From: Acidobacteriota bacterium
GTDB lineage: Bacteria > Acidobacteriota > Vicinamibacteria > Vicinamibacterales > UBA2999
Length of the DNA stretch: 64,000 nt
Assembly: GCA_947465645.1 (NCBI GenBank)
Contig: CANIBQ010000016.1
Location: forward strand, 1 to 64,000
Direction: 5' to 3'
The translations under genes were made by a program, and so were the position numbers. Below are positions 37,004-44,168 of this stretch, piece by piece. The notes beneath the pieces were generated by a model. That model was not told where the DNA came from and did no database searches. It saw nothing but the letters and a program-made list of their open reading frames with translations. How positions within the stretch are numbered: position 1 is the first letter of the stretch; the number at the start of each line of letters is the position of its first letter.

Positions 37004-38209
37004 TTATTGGGCGAGCCGGAGCTGCTTGCCCTGGCGGCTGCGCGCGGGGTAGTTGCGGAGCTCCTCTGGTACGGAGGTGTCGCCATCCTCGCGCGCCGTC
37101 GCGAGCGACAGCATGCGCGGCACGTCGCGCTCGCGGAAGATCGGGTCGCCCAGCACCTCGTAGTGCATGTTGCGGCGTTTCGCGGTGAAGCCGGCGTCCT
37201 CGATGTTGACGACAATCTCCACTTCGTCCATGCAGTAGCTGGCGCCGGCGGCGCGGACGACGTTCTCCTCGATCATCACGCTGCCCATGTCGTTGGCGCC
37301 GTACGCGAGGCTGAGCTGACCCACCTTGCCCCCCTGGGTCACCCACGACGCCTGCAGGTTGTCGAAGTTGTCGAGCACGATACGCGCGAGCGCCAGCGTG
37401 CGGAGGTAATCGACGCCGGTCGCTTCATACCCGCCGCGCTCGGTGTGGTCCGGCTGATAGCTCCAGGTGATGAATGCCGTGAAGCCGCCGGTCTCGTCCT
37501 GCAGGTCGCGAAGCCGCATCATGTGCTCGATGCGCTCCTCGTCGGTCTCCACGGTGCCGTACATCATCGTCGCCGTGGTCCGCAGTCCGGCGAGATGCGC
37601 CTGGCGCATGACGCCGAGCCATTCGTCTGACGAGGCCTTGCCGTAGCAGTTCAGCAGCTTGCGGACGCGGTCCACGAGGATCTCCGCGCCGCCCCCCGGG
37701 ATGCTGTCGAGCCCGGCGGCCACCAGGCGCTCGATCACCGTCGGTACGGGAACCTGGTTGATCCTGGAGATGTGCAGCACTTCAGGCGGCGAGAGCGCGT
37801 GGAGCTTGAACTCCGGATACCTGGATTTGACCAGGCGGAAGAGATCCTCGTACCACGCGATCGGCAGATCCGGGTTGTGCCCGCCCTGCAGAAGCAACTG
37901 GTTGCCGCCCACGGCGATCGTCTCGTCGATCTTCGCCAGGATCTCGTCGAACCCGAGCACGTAGCCCTCGCTGGATCCGACAGCGCGATAGAACGCGCAG
38001 AAATTGCAGCGCGCGACGCAGACGTTCGTGTAGTTGACGTTGCGATCGATGATGTAGGTGACGACGCGATCCGGGTGCTTGCGCGCACGTATGCCGTCGG
38101 CCAGCGCGCCCAGCAGGTGCGTCGGCGCCGCGCGATACAACGCGAGCGCCTCGTCCGCACTCACGCGTCCGCCCTGCTCCACCTTTGCGGCGATCTGGTC
38201 GATCATCAT
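37004..38209 (-). CDS. mqnC: Cyclic dehypoxanthine futalosine synthase
   Basis: A 401-residue radical-SAM enzyme: NVNYTNVCVARCNFCAFYRAVG carries the CxxxCxxC cluster motif, then GGNQLLLQGGHNPDLPIAWYEDLF, LHALSPPEV, GGGAEILVDRVRK and ETGGFTAFITWSYQPDHT. It cyclises dehypoxanthine futalosine in menaquinone synthesis. Compared with the family, about 35 extra residues at the C-terminus (after MHYEVLGDP) are Arg-rich. The start shares a base with the mqnA stop. Catalytic motif intact, unlike its MqnE-like neighbour. Confidence 0.94.
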   Translation of the reverse strand: MMIDQIAAKVEQGGRVSADEALALYRAAPTHLLGALADGIRARKHPDRVVTYIIDRNVNYTNVCVARCNFCAFYRAVGSSEGYVLGFDEILAKIDETIAVGGNQLLLQGGHNPDLPIAWYEDLFRLVKSRYPEFKLHALSPPEVLHISRINQVPVPTVIERLVAAGLDSIPGGGAEILVDRVRKLLNCYGKASSDEWLGVMRQAHLAGLRTTATMMYGTVETDEERIEHMMRLRDLQDETGGFTAFITWSYQPDHTERGGYEATGVDYLRTLALARIVLDNFDNLQASWVTQGGKVGQLSLAYGANDMGSVMIEENVVRAAGASYCMDEVEIVVNIEDAGFTAKRRNMHYEVLGDPIFRERDVPRMLSLATAREDGDTSVPEELRNYPARSRQGKQLRLAQ

Positions 38210-39003
38210 CAGAAGAATTCCAGCCGGCGTTTGCGCGGGGCGAGACCGAGGTCCGCAGCGTAATCCAGGAACATCTGCAGGCCAGCCGCCTCCTCGGGGC
38301 CGAGGCCGTATTTCACATTATCCCTTAGATACGCGGCGGCCCTGGCGACGGCCGCAGGGTCTCCGCGGCCGTACTCCGCCGCGATGGCGTCGGTCGCCGC
38401 CACGCCGTGAGCCTGCGCATCCTGGAGCGCGCGGACGCCGTCGGCGTCGATGGCGCCGGGACTTCCCGTCCACGCGGCAAATACAAACGGCAGCCCGGTC
38501 ATGGCGACCCACTCCTCGCCGAGATCGATCTTCTGAAGGCCCAGCGAAGCGGGATCGGCCTCGAGCGCCGGATCGCCGATCAGTACCGCGGCGTCATGGT
38601 CGCGCGTCATCGCCGCCAGATCGGGCTCGTGCGCCACGAACTCCGGCTCGATGCGATACCGGTGGCGCGCCAGCACCTTGATCAGCGTGACCGACGTGCG
38701 GGAGCTGGTGTCGAGAGCAATCCGCCTGATCGACTCGATCGGGACGCGTGTGAAGAGGGCGACCGATGCGACCGGTCCCCGCGCGCCGATGCCCACGCCC
38801 GGCACGAAGCGGTAGTCAGGCGACTGCAGATATTCAATCGATGGGACGAGGCCCAGGTCGATCTCCCCCCGCTGGAGCCGCGCCGCGCAGACGGAGGGGA
38901 CGTCGTACCGGACGTCCCAGCGCTCTGGCGCGCGGGCGAGCGCCCACGTCAGCGGACGCGCGTTGAGGTACCCGACGGCGCCGAGACGGAGGCGTCGCAT
39001 CAC
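38209..39003 (-). CDS. mqnA: Chorismate dehydratase
   Basis: A 264-residue periplasmic-binding-protein-like enzyme starting LRLGAVGYLNARPLTWAL. It has SVCAARLQRGEIDLGLVPSIEYL, SVALFTRVPIESIRRIALDTSSRTSVTL, AAVLIGDPAL and DLGEEWVAMTGLPFVFAAW, which are diagnostic. It converts chorismate to 3-enolpyruvylbenzoate, the first step of the futalosine pathway. It overlaps the upstream MqnE-like gene by 4 bp (ATGA). Confidence 0.93.
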   Translation of the reverse strand: MMRRLRLGAVGYLNARPLTWALARAPERWDVRYDVPSVCAARLQRGEIDLGLVPSIEYLQSPDYRFVPGVGIGARGPVASVALFTRVPIESIRRIALDTSSRTSVTLIKVLARHRYRIEPEFVAHEPDLAAMTRDHDAAVLIGDPALEADPASLGLQKIDLGEEWVAMTGLPFVFAAWTGSPGAIDADGVRALQDAQAHGVAATDAIAAEYGRGDPAAVARAAAYLRDNVKYGLGPEEAAGLQMFLDYAADLGLAPRKRRLEFF

Positions 39004-39893
39004 GCGACAAGGGTGAAGTGGCCGTCGCGCTCGGCCGGCGACAATCCAGCGGCTTCGATGTTGCGTCGAATCTCTTCGAGCGGGGCGCGCCGGTGGCCGT
39101 CGGGCGCCTCGTCTGAGGCGGGGACGCCGTCAAGGTCGTCGGCGCCAAAAGTCAGGGCCACCTGCGCGAGCTTGGGGCCGTAACGCGGCCAATCGACCTG
39201 GACCGAGGGAATATTCGGCGCCGCGAGCCGCGCCAGGGCCACCATCTTCACGTCTTCGTACCCGGTGGTCGGCCGAAACGTCTGGAGGGCGGTCGGCAAC
39301 GGATCGATGGCCTGAATCGCCGCGAACTTCTCCTGCAGCTCGGCGGCGCGCAGCAGCAACGGGACGCGGTCGGCCGCCGGAGCCTTGTTCACGGACAGGC
39401 GGATGCGCTCGAAGCCAGCTGCAACCAGGTGACCGAGCGCGCCTTCGATGTCTGCGACACGGTCGAGCGGCAGTTCGGCGACTGACGCAAGGCCGCGCGC
39501 TCGGAGCTCTTCGAGCACATGGGCGACTGAACGCTCCGCTCCGAAGCGCTCGATATCCAGCCACGAGAAACCCGACACCGTACGCTCCCCCGCCACCGCC
39601 TTTGCATTCTGCACCGCCGCCAGAGCGACGGCCAGGCTGTCTGGCGCGCCAGTGATGCGGACTTCCCGCGCGGTGGGCGGCACGGCGTCGGCGAACGACT
39701 TGTCGAACGCGCAGGCCGCCACGCGCAGGTAGGTCACCTGCGTGCCGTGGAGTCGCCGACGCACCGCATCGGCGAGCATGCCAAGCGGCAGGATGTCCGG
39801 CGTCGTGGCGAGCTGGGTGATGTCGTCGGCCAACAGCCGCTCTCCAGCGGCCACGCGCGCCATCAGGGAATCAAACATTGCCGATGTGCTCAT
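39000..39893 (-). CDS. MqnE-like protein lacking the radical-SAM cluster motif
   Basis: A 297-residue protein that aligns by eye with aminofutalosine synthase MqnE at both ends. The N-terminus has LGMLADAVRRRLHGTQVTY, and the C-terminus has PKLAQVALTFGADDLDGV and EEIRRNIEAAGLSPAERDG. After VTY, where MqnE continues NxNxNxTNVCxxxCxFCAF, this protein reads LRVAACAFDKSF. It has a single cysteine in the whole chain (C61), so it cannot hold the 4Fe-4S cluster. It is about 70-80 residues shorter than MqnE, with losses in the barrel centre. The frame is intact, it overlaps its neighbours by ATGA on both sides, and codon use is normal, so it is expressed and not a fresh pseudogene. Function unknown; a true MqnE would have to be elsewhere. 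Confidence 0.8.
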   Translation of the reverse strand: MSTSAMFDSLMARVAAGERLLADDITQLATTPDILPLGMLADAVRRRLHGTQVTYLRVAACAFDKSFADAVPPTAREVRITGAPDSLAVALAAVQNAKAVAGERTVSGFSWLDIERFGAERSVAHVLEELRARGLASVAELPLDRVADIEGALGHLVAAGFERIRLSVNKAPAADRVPLLLRAAELQEKFAAIQAIDPLPTALQTFRPTTGYEDVKMVALARLAAPNIPSVQVDWPRYGPKLAQVALTFGADDLDGVPASDEAPDGHRRAPLEEIRRNIEAAGLSPAERDGHFTLVA

Positions 39894-40831
39894 TGGGGTT
39901 GCTTCGCGATCAGATCGGCCACCTGCGTCGCCAGTGCAAGCGCCGCTCGGCCGTCATGTCCGGTCACGCCGGGTTGTCGCCCCGATCGTACTGCGTCGGC
40001 GAAATCCGCCAGCTCCCGGCGCAGCGGCTCCTCGTTGGGCACGTCCAGGCGTCCACCCTGGATCGCCGGGCGTCCGCCCTCCTGGGGAATCAGCCGATAG
40101 ACCTCGACCTCCTGGGCGGCGTAGTCGATCGACACGTAGGCATCACGCGAAAAGAACCGCGCCTTGCGGACGCGGTCGCGGCTGATGCGGCTCGCGGTGA
40201 CGTTGGCGATGCAGCCGGACGCGAATCTGATGCGCGCATTCGCGATATCTACCCGTGGCGTGAGGACATTGACGCCGACGGCATCGATGGTGACGACGTC
40301 GGATCCGGCGACGGTCAGCAGCAGATCCAGGTCGTGAATCATCAGGTCGAAGATGACATCGATGTCGAGGCTGCGCTCGGGGAAGGTGCCAAGGCGATGG
40401 ATCTCGACAAAGCGGGGACTGGTCACAAGCGGCAGCGCTGCGGCCACCGCCGGGTTGAACCGTTCGGTATGACCCGTCGCCACGATCGTGCCCCGCCGTG
40501 CCGCCGCCTCGAGCAGGCGGTCCGCCTCTTCCAGCCCTACTGCGAGCGGCTTCTCGATGAGCACCGCCACTCCCGCCTCGACAAAGGGCATGGCGATGTC
40601 GATGTGGGTCACGGTCGGCGTGGCAATTGTCACCGCGTCGACGTGACCGACCAGGTCGGCGGCATTCGCGAACGCCGGTGCGCCGTATTTGTCGGCAATC
40701 TCCTTCGCACGGGAGGCATTGATGTCCACGATGCCGGCAAGGTGGACGTGGTCGAGCCCCGCCAGCAGCCGCGCGTGGTGCTGCCCAAGGTGCCCGACGC
40801 CGATGACCGCGATTCGGACCGGCGCGCTCAC
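39890..40831 (-). CDS. Gfo/Idh/MocA-family oxidoreductase (possible GnnA)
   Basis: A 313-residue NAD(P)-dependent dehydrogenase with the Rossmann motif [17 protein letters not shown], the EKPLAV motif, [10 protein letters not shown] and a catalytic region [11 protein letters not shown]. Its place directly after lpxI and fabZ-lpxA recalls GnnA, which oxidises UDP-GlcNAc at C3 to make 3-amino lipid A. The partner aminotransferase GnnB is not next to it, so this is only a suggestion. ATGA overlaps join it to both lpxI and the MqnE-like gene. Confidence 0.82.
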   Translation of the reverse strand: MSAPVRIAVIGVGHLGQHHARLLAGLDHVHLAGIVDINASRAKEIADKYGAPAFANAADLVGHVDAVTIATPTVTHIDIAMPFVEAGVAVLIEKPLAVGLEEADRLLEAAARRGTIVATGHTERFNPAVAAALPLVTSPRFVEIHRLGTFPERSLDIDVIFDLMIHDLDLLLTVAGSDVVTIDAVGVNVLTPRVDIANARIRFASGCIANVTASRISRDRVRKARFFSRDAYVSIDYAAQEVEVYRLIPQEGGRPAIQGGRLDVPNEEPLRRELADFADAVRSGRQPGVTGHDGRAALALATQVADLIAKQPQ

Positions 40832-41646
40832 TGCGCCCGCCCCACAACTGTAATGTTGGCGTCGTTGGCCGCGGCTATCACCGCCTCGCCATCGATCAGC
40901 AGCGCACGGCCGGCGTCAACCGACAGCGCCGAGGCGCCGGCGTCTCGCATCGCCTTGATGGTCGCGACGCCAATCACCGGCACGTCGAAGCGCATGTCCT
41001 GCTTCGGCTTGGCCACCTTGACGACGCGGGTGTCGGGCCCGGCGAGGCGGCCGGCGCGGGCGATGACTTCGTCGGTGCCCTCCATGGCTTCCACGGCAAC
41101 CACGGCCTGCTGCTTCACGACGATCGTCTGGCCGATGTCGAGGCCGGCGATGACATCGGCCATCCGGTAGCCGAACTCGAAATCCTTCTGCTCGTCGTCG
41201 GACGGCGCACGCCTGGTCAGCACTCCTCCCCTGGCGAGCAGCGGCTGAAGCAGGGCCGTCGAATTCATCAGCTCGATGCCGCGGTCCCTGAGGACGTTGG
41301 CCACCGCGCCGATGAGGCCGTCGGTGTTCCTCGAGGCCAGCTTCGTCAGCACGCTGAGAAACGTCAGGTCGGGGACGATCCCGCCCGAGAAGATCTTGGT
41401 GTGCTTGACCTGGCCGGCCATGACCGCGTGGCTCACGCCCGCATCCTTGAGGAGGCTGATGCAGGTGCCGAGCTGGCCAAGCGAAATCCAGTGGATTGCG
41501 GAGTGGTGACGCGCCGCGGCTTCGTTCAGCTCGGGAAAGGTCTCTTCCCTGGTGGCGATGATCGTGACGTCATGGCCCTGCGCCCGCGCGGCATCGAGCA
41601 CGAGAAACGGAAAGCGGCCATTCCCGGCGATGAGCCCGAGCTTCAT
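40828..41646 (-). CDS. lpxI: UDP-2,3-diacylglucosamine pyrophosphatase LpxI
   Basis: A 272-residue LpxI starting [19 protein letters not shown]. It has [64 protein letters not shown] and the catalytic Asp region [12 protein letters not shown]. It hydrolyses UDP-diacylglucosamine to lipid X in lipid A synthesis, as an alternative to LpxH. It overlaps fabZ-lpxA and the gfo gene by 4 bp each. Confidence 0.92.
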   Translation of the reverse strand: MKLGLIAGNGRFPFLVLDAARAQGHDVTIIATREETFPELNEAAARHHSAIHWISLGQLGTCISLLKDAGVSHAVMAGQVKHTKIFSGGIVPDLTFLSVLTKLASRNTDGLIGAVANVLRDRGIELMNSTALLQPLLARGGVLTRRAPSDDEQKDFEFGYRMADVIAGLDIGQTIVVKQQAVVAVEAMEGTDEVIARAGRLAGPDTRVVKVAKPKQDMRFDVPVIGVATIKAMRDAGASALSVDAGRALLIDGEAVIAAANDANITVVGRAQ

Positions 41647-42899
41647 TCGTCGGCGACCAGCTCCTCTGCCCGGCGGCTCGGTCGCCGCAGGATGACGCCA
41701 CGCTGCGAAGACCGGATGAACTCCACGAGATACTTCACCTCCGGCGACGTCAGCGCAGGGTCCTTCTCGATCTGTACGAGCGCGCGGCTGGTGTTGAGCT
41801 TCGACTGGAGCAGGTAGCGGTAGGCGCGTTTGAGCTGGCTGATCGTGCCGGGGGTGAACCCACGGCGCGCGAGGCCGATGGCGTTGACCCCGAAGATCCT
41901 GGCGGGCCGGCTGCCGATGGTCTTCCCGTACGGGGGCGCGTCCTTCGTCACCACCGAGTAGCCGCCGATGAACCCATGGCGGCCGACGCGGCAGAACTGG
42001 TGCACGGCCGATCCCGCGCTGATGTTCGAGTAGTCGTCCACGAACACGTGCCCGCCGAGGGTGGCGTGCGGACCGAAGATCGTGTCGTTGCCGATGTGGC
42101 AGTCATGGGCGACGTGCACGTACGCCATGAAGAGGTTGTTGTCGCCGATCGTCGTCTCGCCTCCGCCGCCGGCCGTGCCGCGGTTGATGGTGACGAACTC
42201 GCGGAAGATGTTGCGGCGGCCAATCGTCAGCTTGGTGGGCTCGCCCTTGTACTTGAGATCCTGCGGCGCTAGGCCGATCGACGCCATTGGATAAATCTGC
42301 GTCTCGTCGCCGATCTCGGTCCAGCCGTCGATGACCGCCGAGGCGCCGATGCGGCAGCGCGCGCCGATCTTCACGTGGCGGCCGATGGTGCAATGCGGCC
42401 CGATCATCGTGCCGGGGCCGATCACCGCCCCGGCATGCACCAGCGCCGTGGGATCGACGTACGCGGCGCCCGGTTCGATGGCGAGAATGAGCTCCGCCTC
42501 GGCCACCGGTTGATCGCCGACGAATGCCGCGGCATGCGCCTTCGCCATGCGCGTGCGCGTGCGGCCCAACTTCACTTCGAGGCGCAGGCGATCGCCCGGC
42601 ACCACCTGCCGCCGGAACTTCGCATTGTCCACGCCGCGCAGCCACACGCGCGCCGTCTCAGGGGCGTCAGCGCGCTCCAGGATCAACACCGCCGCCACCT
42701 GCATGAACGCCTCGATCATGAGCACGGCGGGCATGAGCGGCGAGCCGGGAAAGTGGCCCTGGAAGAATTCTTCGTTGACGGTGACGTTCTTGACCGCGAC
42801 CATCCGCGAGCCGGGCTCGTGCTCGGCCACGGTGTCGATCAGGAAAGAAGGGTAGCGGTAACAGACGCGATCGAGGAGTGCGGGAAGGTCTATGGACAC
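41643..42899 (-). CDS. FabZ-LpxA fusion: hydroxyacyl-ACP dehydratase and UDP-GlcNAc acyltransferase
   Basis: A 418-residue two-domain protein. Residues 1-145 are a FabZ hot-dog domain: [42 protein letters not shown] with the catalytic His in GHFP and the Glu in IEA. Residues about 150-405 are LpxA: hexapeptide repeats from [40 protein letters not shown] and the catalytic His in [13 protein letters not shown]. The C-terminal helical part has [20 protein letters not shown]. FabZ supplies hydroxyacyl-ACP balance and LpxA uses 3-hydroxyacyl-ACP, so fusion would place consecutive users of one substrate together. The genes are normally adjacent but separate. Confidence 0.93.
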   Translation of the reverse strand: MSIDLPALLDRVCYRYPSFLIDTVAEHEPGSRMVAVKNVTVNEEFFQGHFPGSPLMPAVLMIEAFMQVAAVLILERADAPETARVWLRGVDNAKFRRQVVPGDRLRLEVKLGRTRTRMAKAHAAAFVGDQPVAEAELILAIEPGAAYVDPTALVHAGAVIGPGTMIGPHCTIGRHVKIGARCRIGASAVIDGWTEIGDETQIYPMASIGLAPQDLKYKGEPTKLTIGRRNIFREFVTINRGTAGGGGETTIGDNNLFMAYVHVAHDCHIGNDTIFGPHATLGGHVFVDDYSNISAGSAVHQFCRVGRHGFIGGYSVVTKDAPPYGKTIGSRPARIFGVNAIGLARRGFTPGTISQLKRAYRYLLQSKLNTSRALVQIEKDPALTSPEVKYLVEFIRSSQRGVILRRPSRRAEELVADE

Positions 42900-42958
42900 T
42901 GGGGAACCGGTTCTCAGGTGCCTAGGTTAACACCTAAGCACCTGAGCGTCTGTGAACG

Positions 42959-43636
42959 TTATCTCGAAGTGGCAGGCGCCGCCGGGCGCGGGGCCGCCGC
43001 GGGAGCTGCCGTCTGCGCGGGGGCGGGCGGAGCCGCATCGAACTTCACGATGATCTCCTCGGTCAGATCGAGCGACGGATCGCCCCACACCAGGCCGCTG
43101 TCCGCGACGCTGAACAGCATGTGCAGCCCGCGGTCGATGGCCACCTGCTGGACGATGGGCGTCAGCTTCCGCTGGAAGTCGTCCTGGAGCTGCGCCTGCA
43201 GGTTCTGCACGTCCTGCTGCGCGTCCTCGGTGAAGCGCTGGAGGTCGATTTGCTGCCGCTCGATGTCCTTCTGGAGCTGCGCGACCGCGGTCGCATTGAG
43301 CACGCTGCCACCCTGGTCGAGCTTCTGCTGCGCGGCCTGAAGCTGTTTGTTCTTCTCATTCAGCTCGTTGACCTTCTGCTGATTGAGCGCGGCGACTCGA
43401 GTGGTTGCGACCTTGCCCTCGGCCGACTCGTTGGCGATCCGCTGAATGTTGACGAATGCGTATTTCGTTCCCGTCGGGAACGGCCGGACGACGGGCGCCT
43501 GCGCGGCGGGCGCTGGAGCGGGCGCTGGCGCTGCGGGGGCGGCGGGTCGCGGCGCGGGAGGCGGCGGCACCTGCGCGAAGGTCGGAGCGGCGGCCAGCAT
43601 CACGCTGAGAACCGCGGCTAGGGCGAAACCTCTCAT
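42959..43636 (-). CDS. Periplasmic chaperone Skp/OmpH family
   Basis: A 225-residue protein: signal peptide (MRGFALAAVLSVMLAAAPTFA), an Ala/Pro-rich linker (PAAPAAPAPAPAPA), then the OmpH domain with KYAFVNIQRIANESAEGK, a long coiled coil (LNEKNKQLQAAQQKLD through IERQQIDLQRF) and KLTPIVQQVAIDRGLHMLFS. A Pro/Ala-rich C-terminus follows. Skp binds unfolded outer-membrane proteins in the periplasm. The start at 43636 has AAGGA 9 nt upstream. bamA-skp-fabZ-lpxA is a conserved order. The long low-complexity ends are unlike E. coli Skp. Confidence 0.87.
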   Translation of the reverse strand: MRGFALAAVLSVMLAAAPTFAQVPPPPAPRPAAPAAPAPAPAPAAQAPVVRPFPTGTKYAFVNIQRIANESAEGKVATTRVAALNQQKVNELNEKNKQLQAAQQKLDQGGSVLNATAVAQLQKDIERQQIDLQRFTEDAQQDVQNLQAQLQDDFQRKLTPIVQQVAIDRGLHMLFSVADSGLVWGDPSLDLTEEIIVKFDAAPPAPAQTAAPAAAPRPAAPATSR

Positions 43637-43706
43637 TACGTTCAATCCTTTCATCGATAACAAGCTGATCATTTTACCCCAGATCCCTCACCCATCCGGC
43701 GTCCGC

Positions 43707-44123
43707 TCACGGGTGGACGACGGTGATTTCGTATGACGCGGCGGCGGCAACCTTGCCGATATCCTGCACGAAGATACACAGGTTGCCGGCCGACGACGCC
43801 ACTCCGAGAAGGACGGCTCCCTGGGCGGCGGCGGTGTTGGCGATCACGATCTGACACGCGGTGCCGTTCCAGGTGCCGAGGCTGACTCCAATCGCCTCGG
43901 TCCCCTCCGGCGACAGCGCCGCCAGCGTGACCGTCACGGTGCCAGCCGCCTGGGCCAGAAACGTGTGGGTGGCCGCCCCGTTCCGGTTGATGGATCCTGA
44001 AAATGTTTCGCTGACCGTCACCGGCGACGCCGGGGTCGGTGCGGTTGGCGCCGCGTCGTCGCCGCACGCCGCGGTCGAGAGTAAGGCGCTAAGAAGCAGA
44101 GCGCTGGACACGAATCGATACAT
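43707..44123 (-). CDS. Hypothetical lipoprotein, 138 aa
   Basis: A lipobox (LSTAAC) follows a signal peptide beginning MYRFVSSALLLSALL. The mature part is a small beta-rich domain with TVTVTLAALSPEG, GVSLGTWNGTACQI, a second Cys pair (TAC and NLC, which may form a disulfide) and a final YEITVVHP, resembling pre-peptidase C-terminal or similar sandwich folds. It lies between bamA and skp, where bacteria do not usually carry a gene, so it may assist outer-membrane assembly or only travel with the operon. Family not identified. Confidence 0.7.
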   Translation of the reverse strand: MYRFVSSALLLSALLSTAACGDDAAPTAPTPASPVTVSETFSGSINRNGAATHTFLAQAAGTVTVTLAALSPEGTEAIGVSLGTWNGTACQIVIANTAAAQGAVLLGVASSAGNLCIFVQDIGKVAAAASYEITVVHP

Positions 44124-44168
44124 AAGACTCCGTCGAGTGGGGCGGCGTGGCGGGATCGACCTGGACGA

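Noticed and set aside
39000..39893. Frameshifted or decayed mqnE
   Set aside because: The frame is continuous, both flanks couple by ATGA, and the substitutions at the cluster site are spread rather than a single break, so it is a diverged gene and not a fresh pseudogene.
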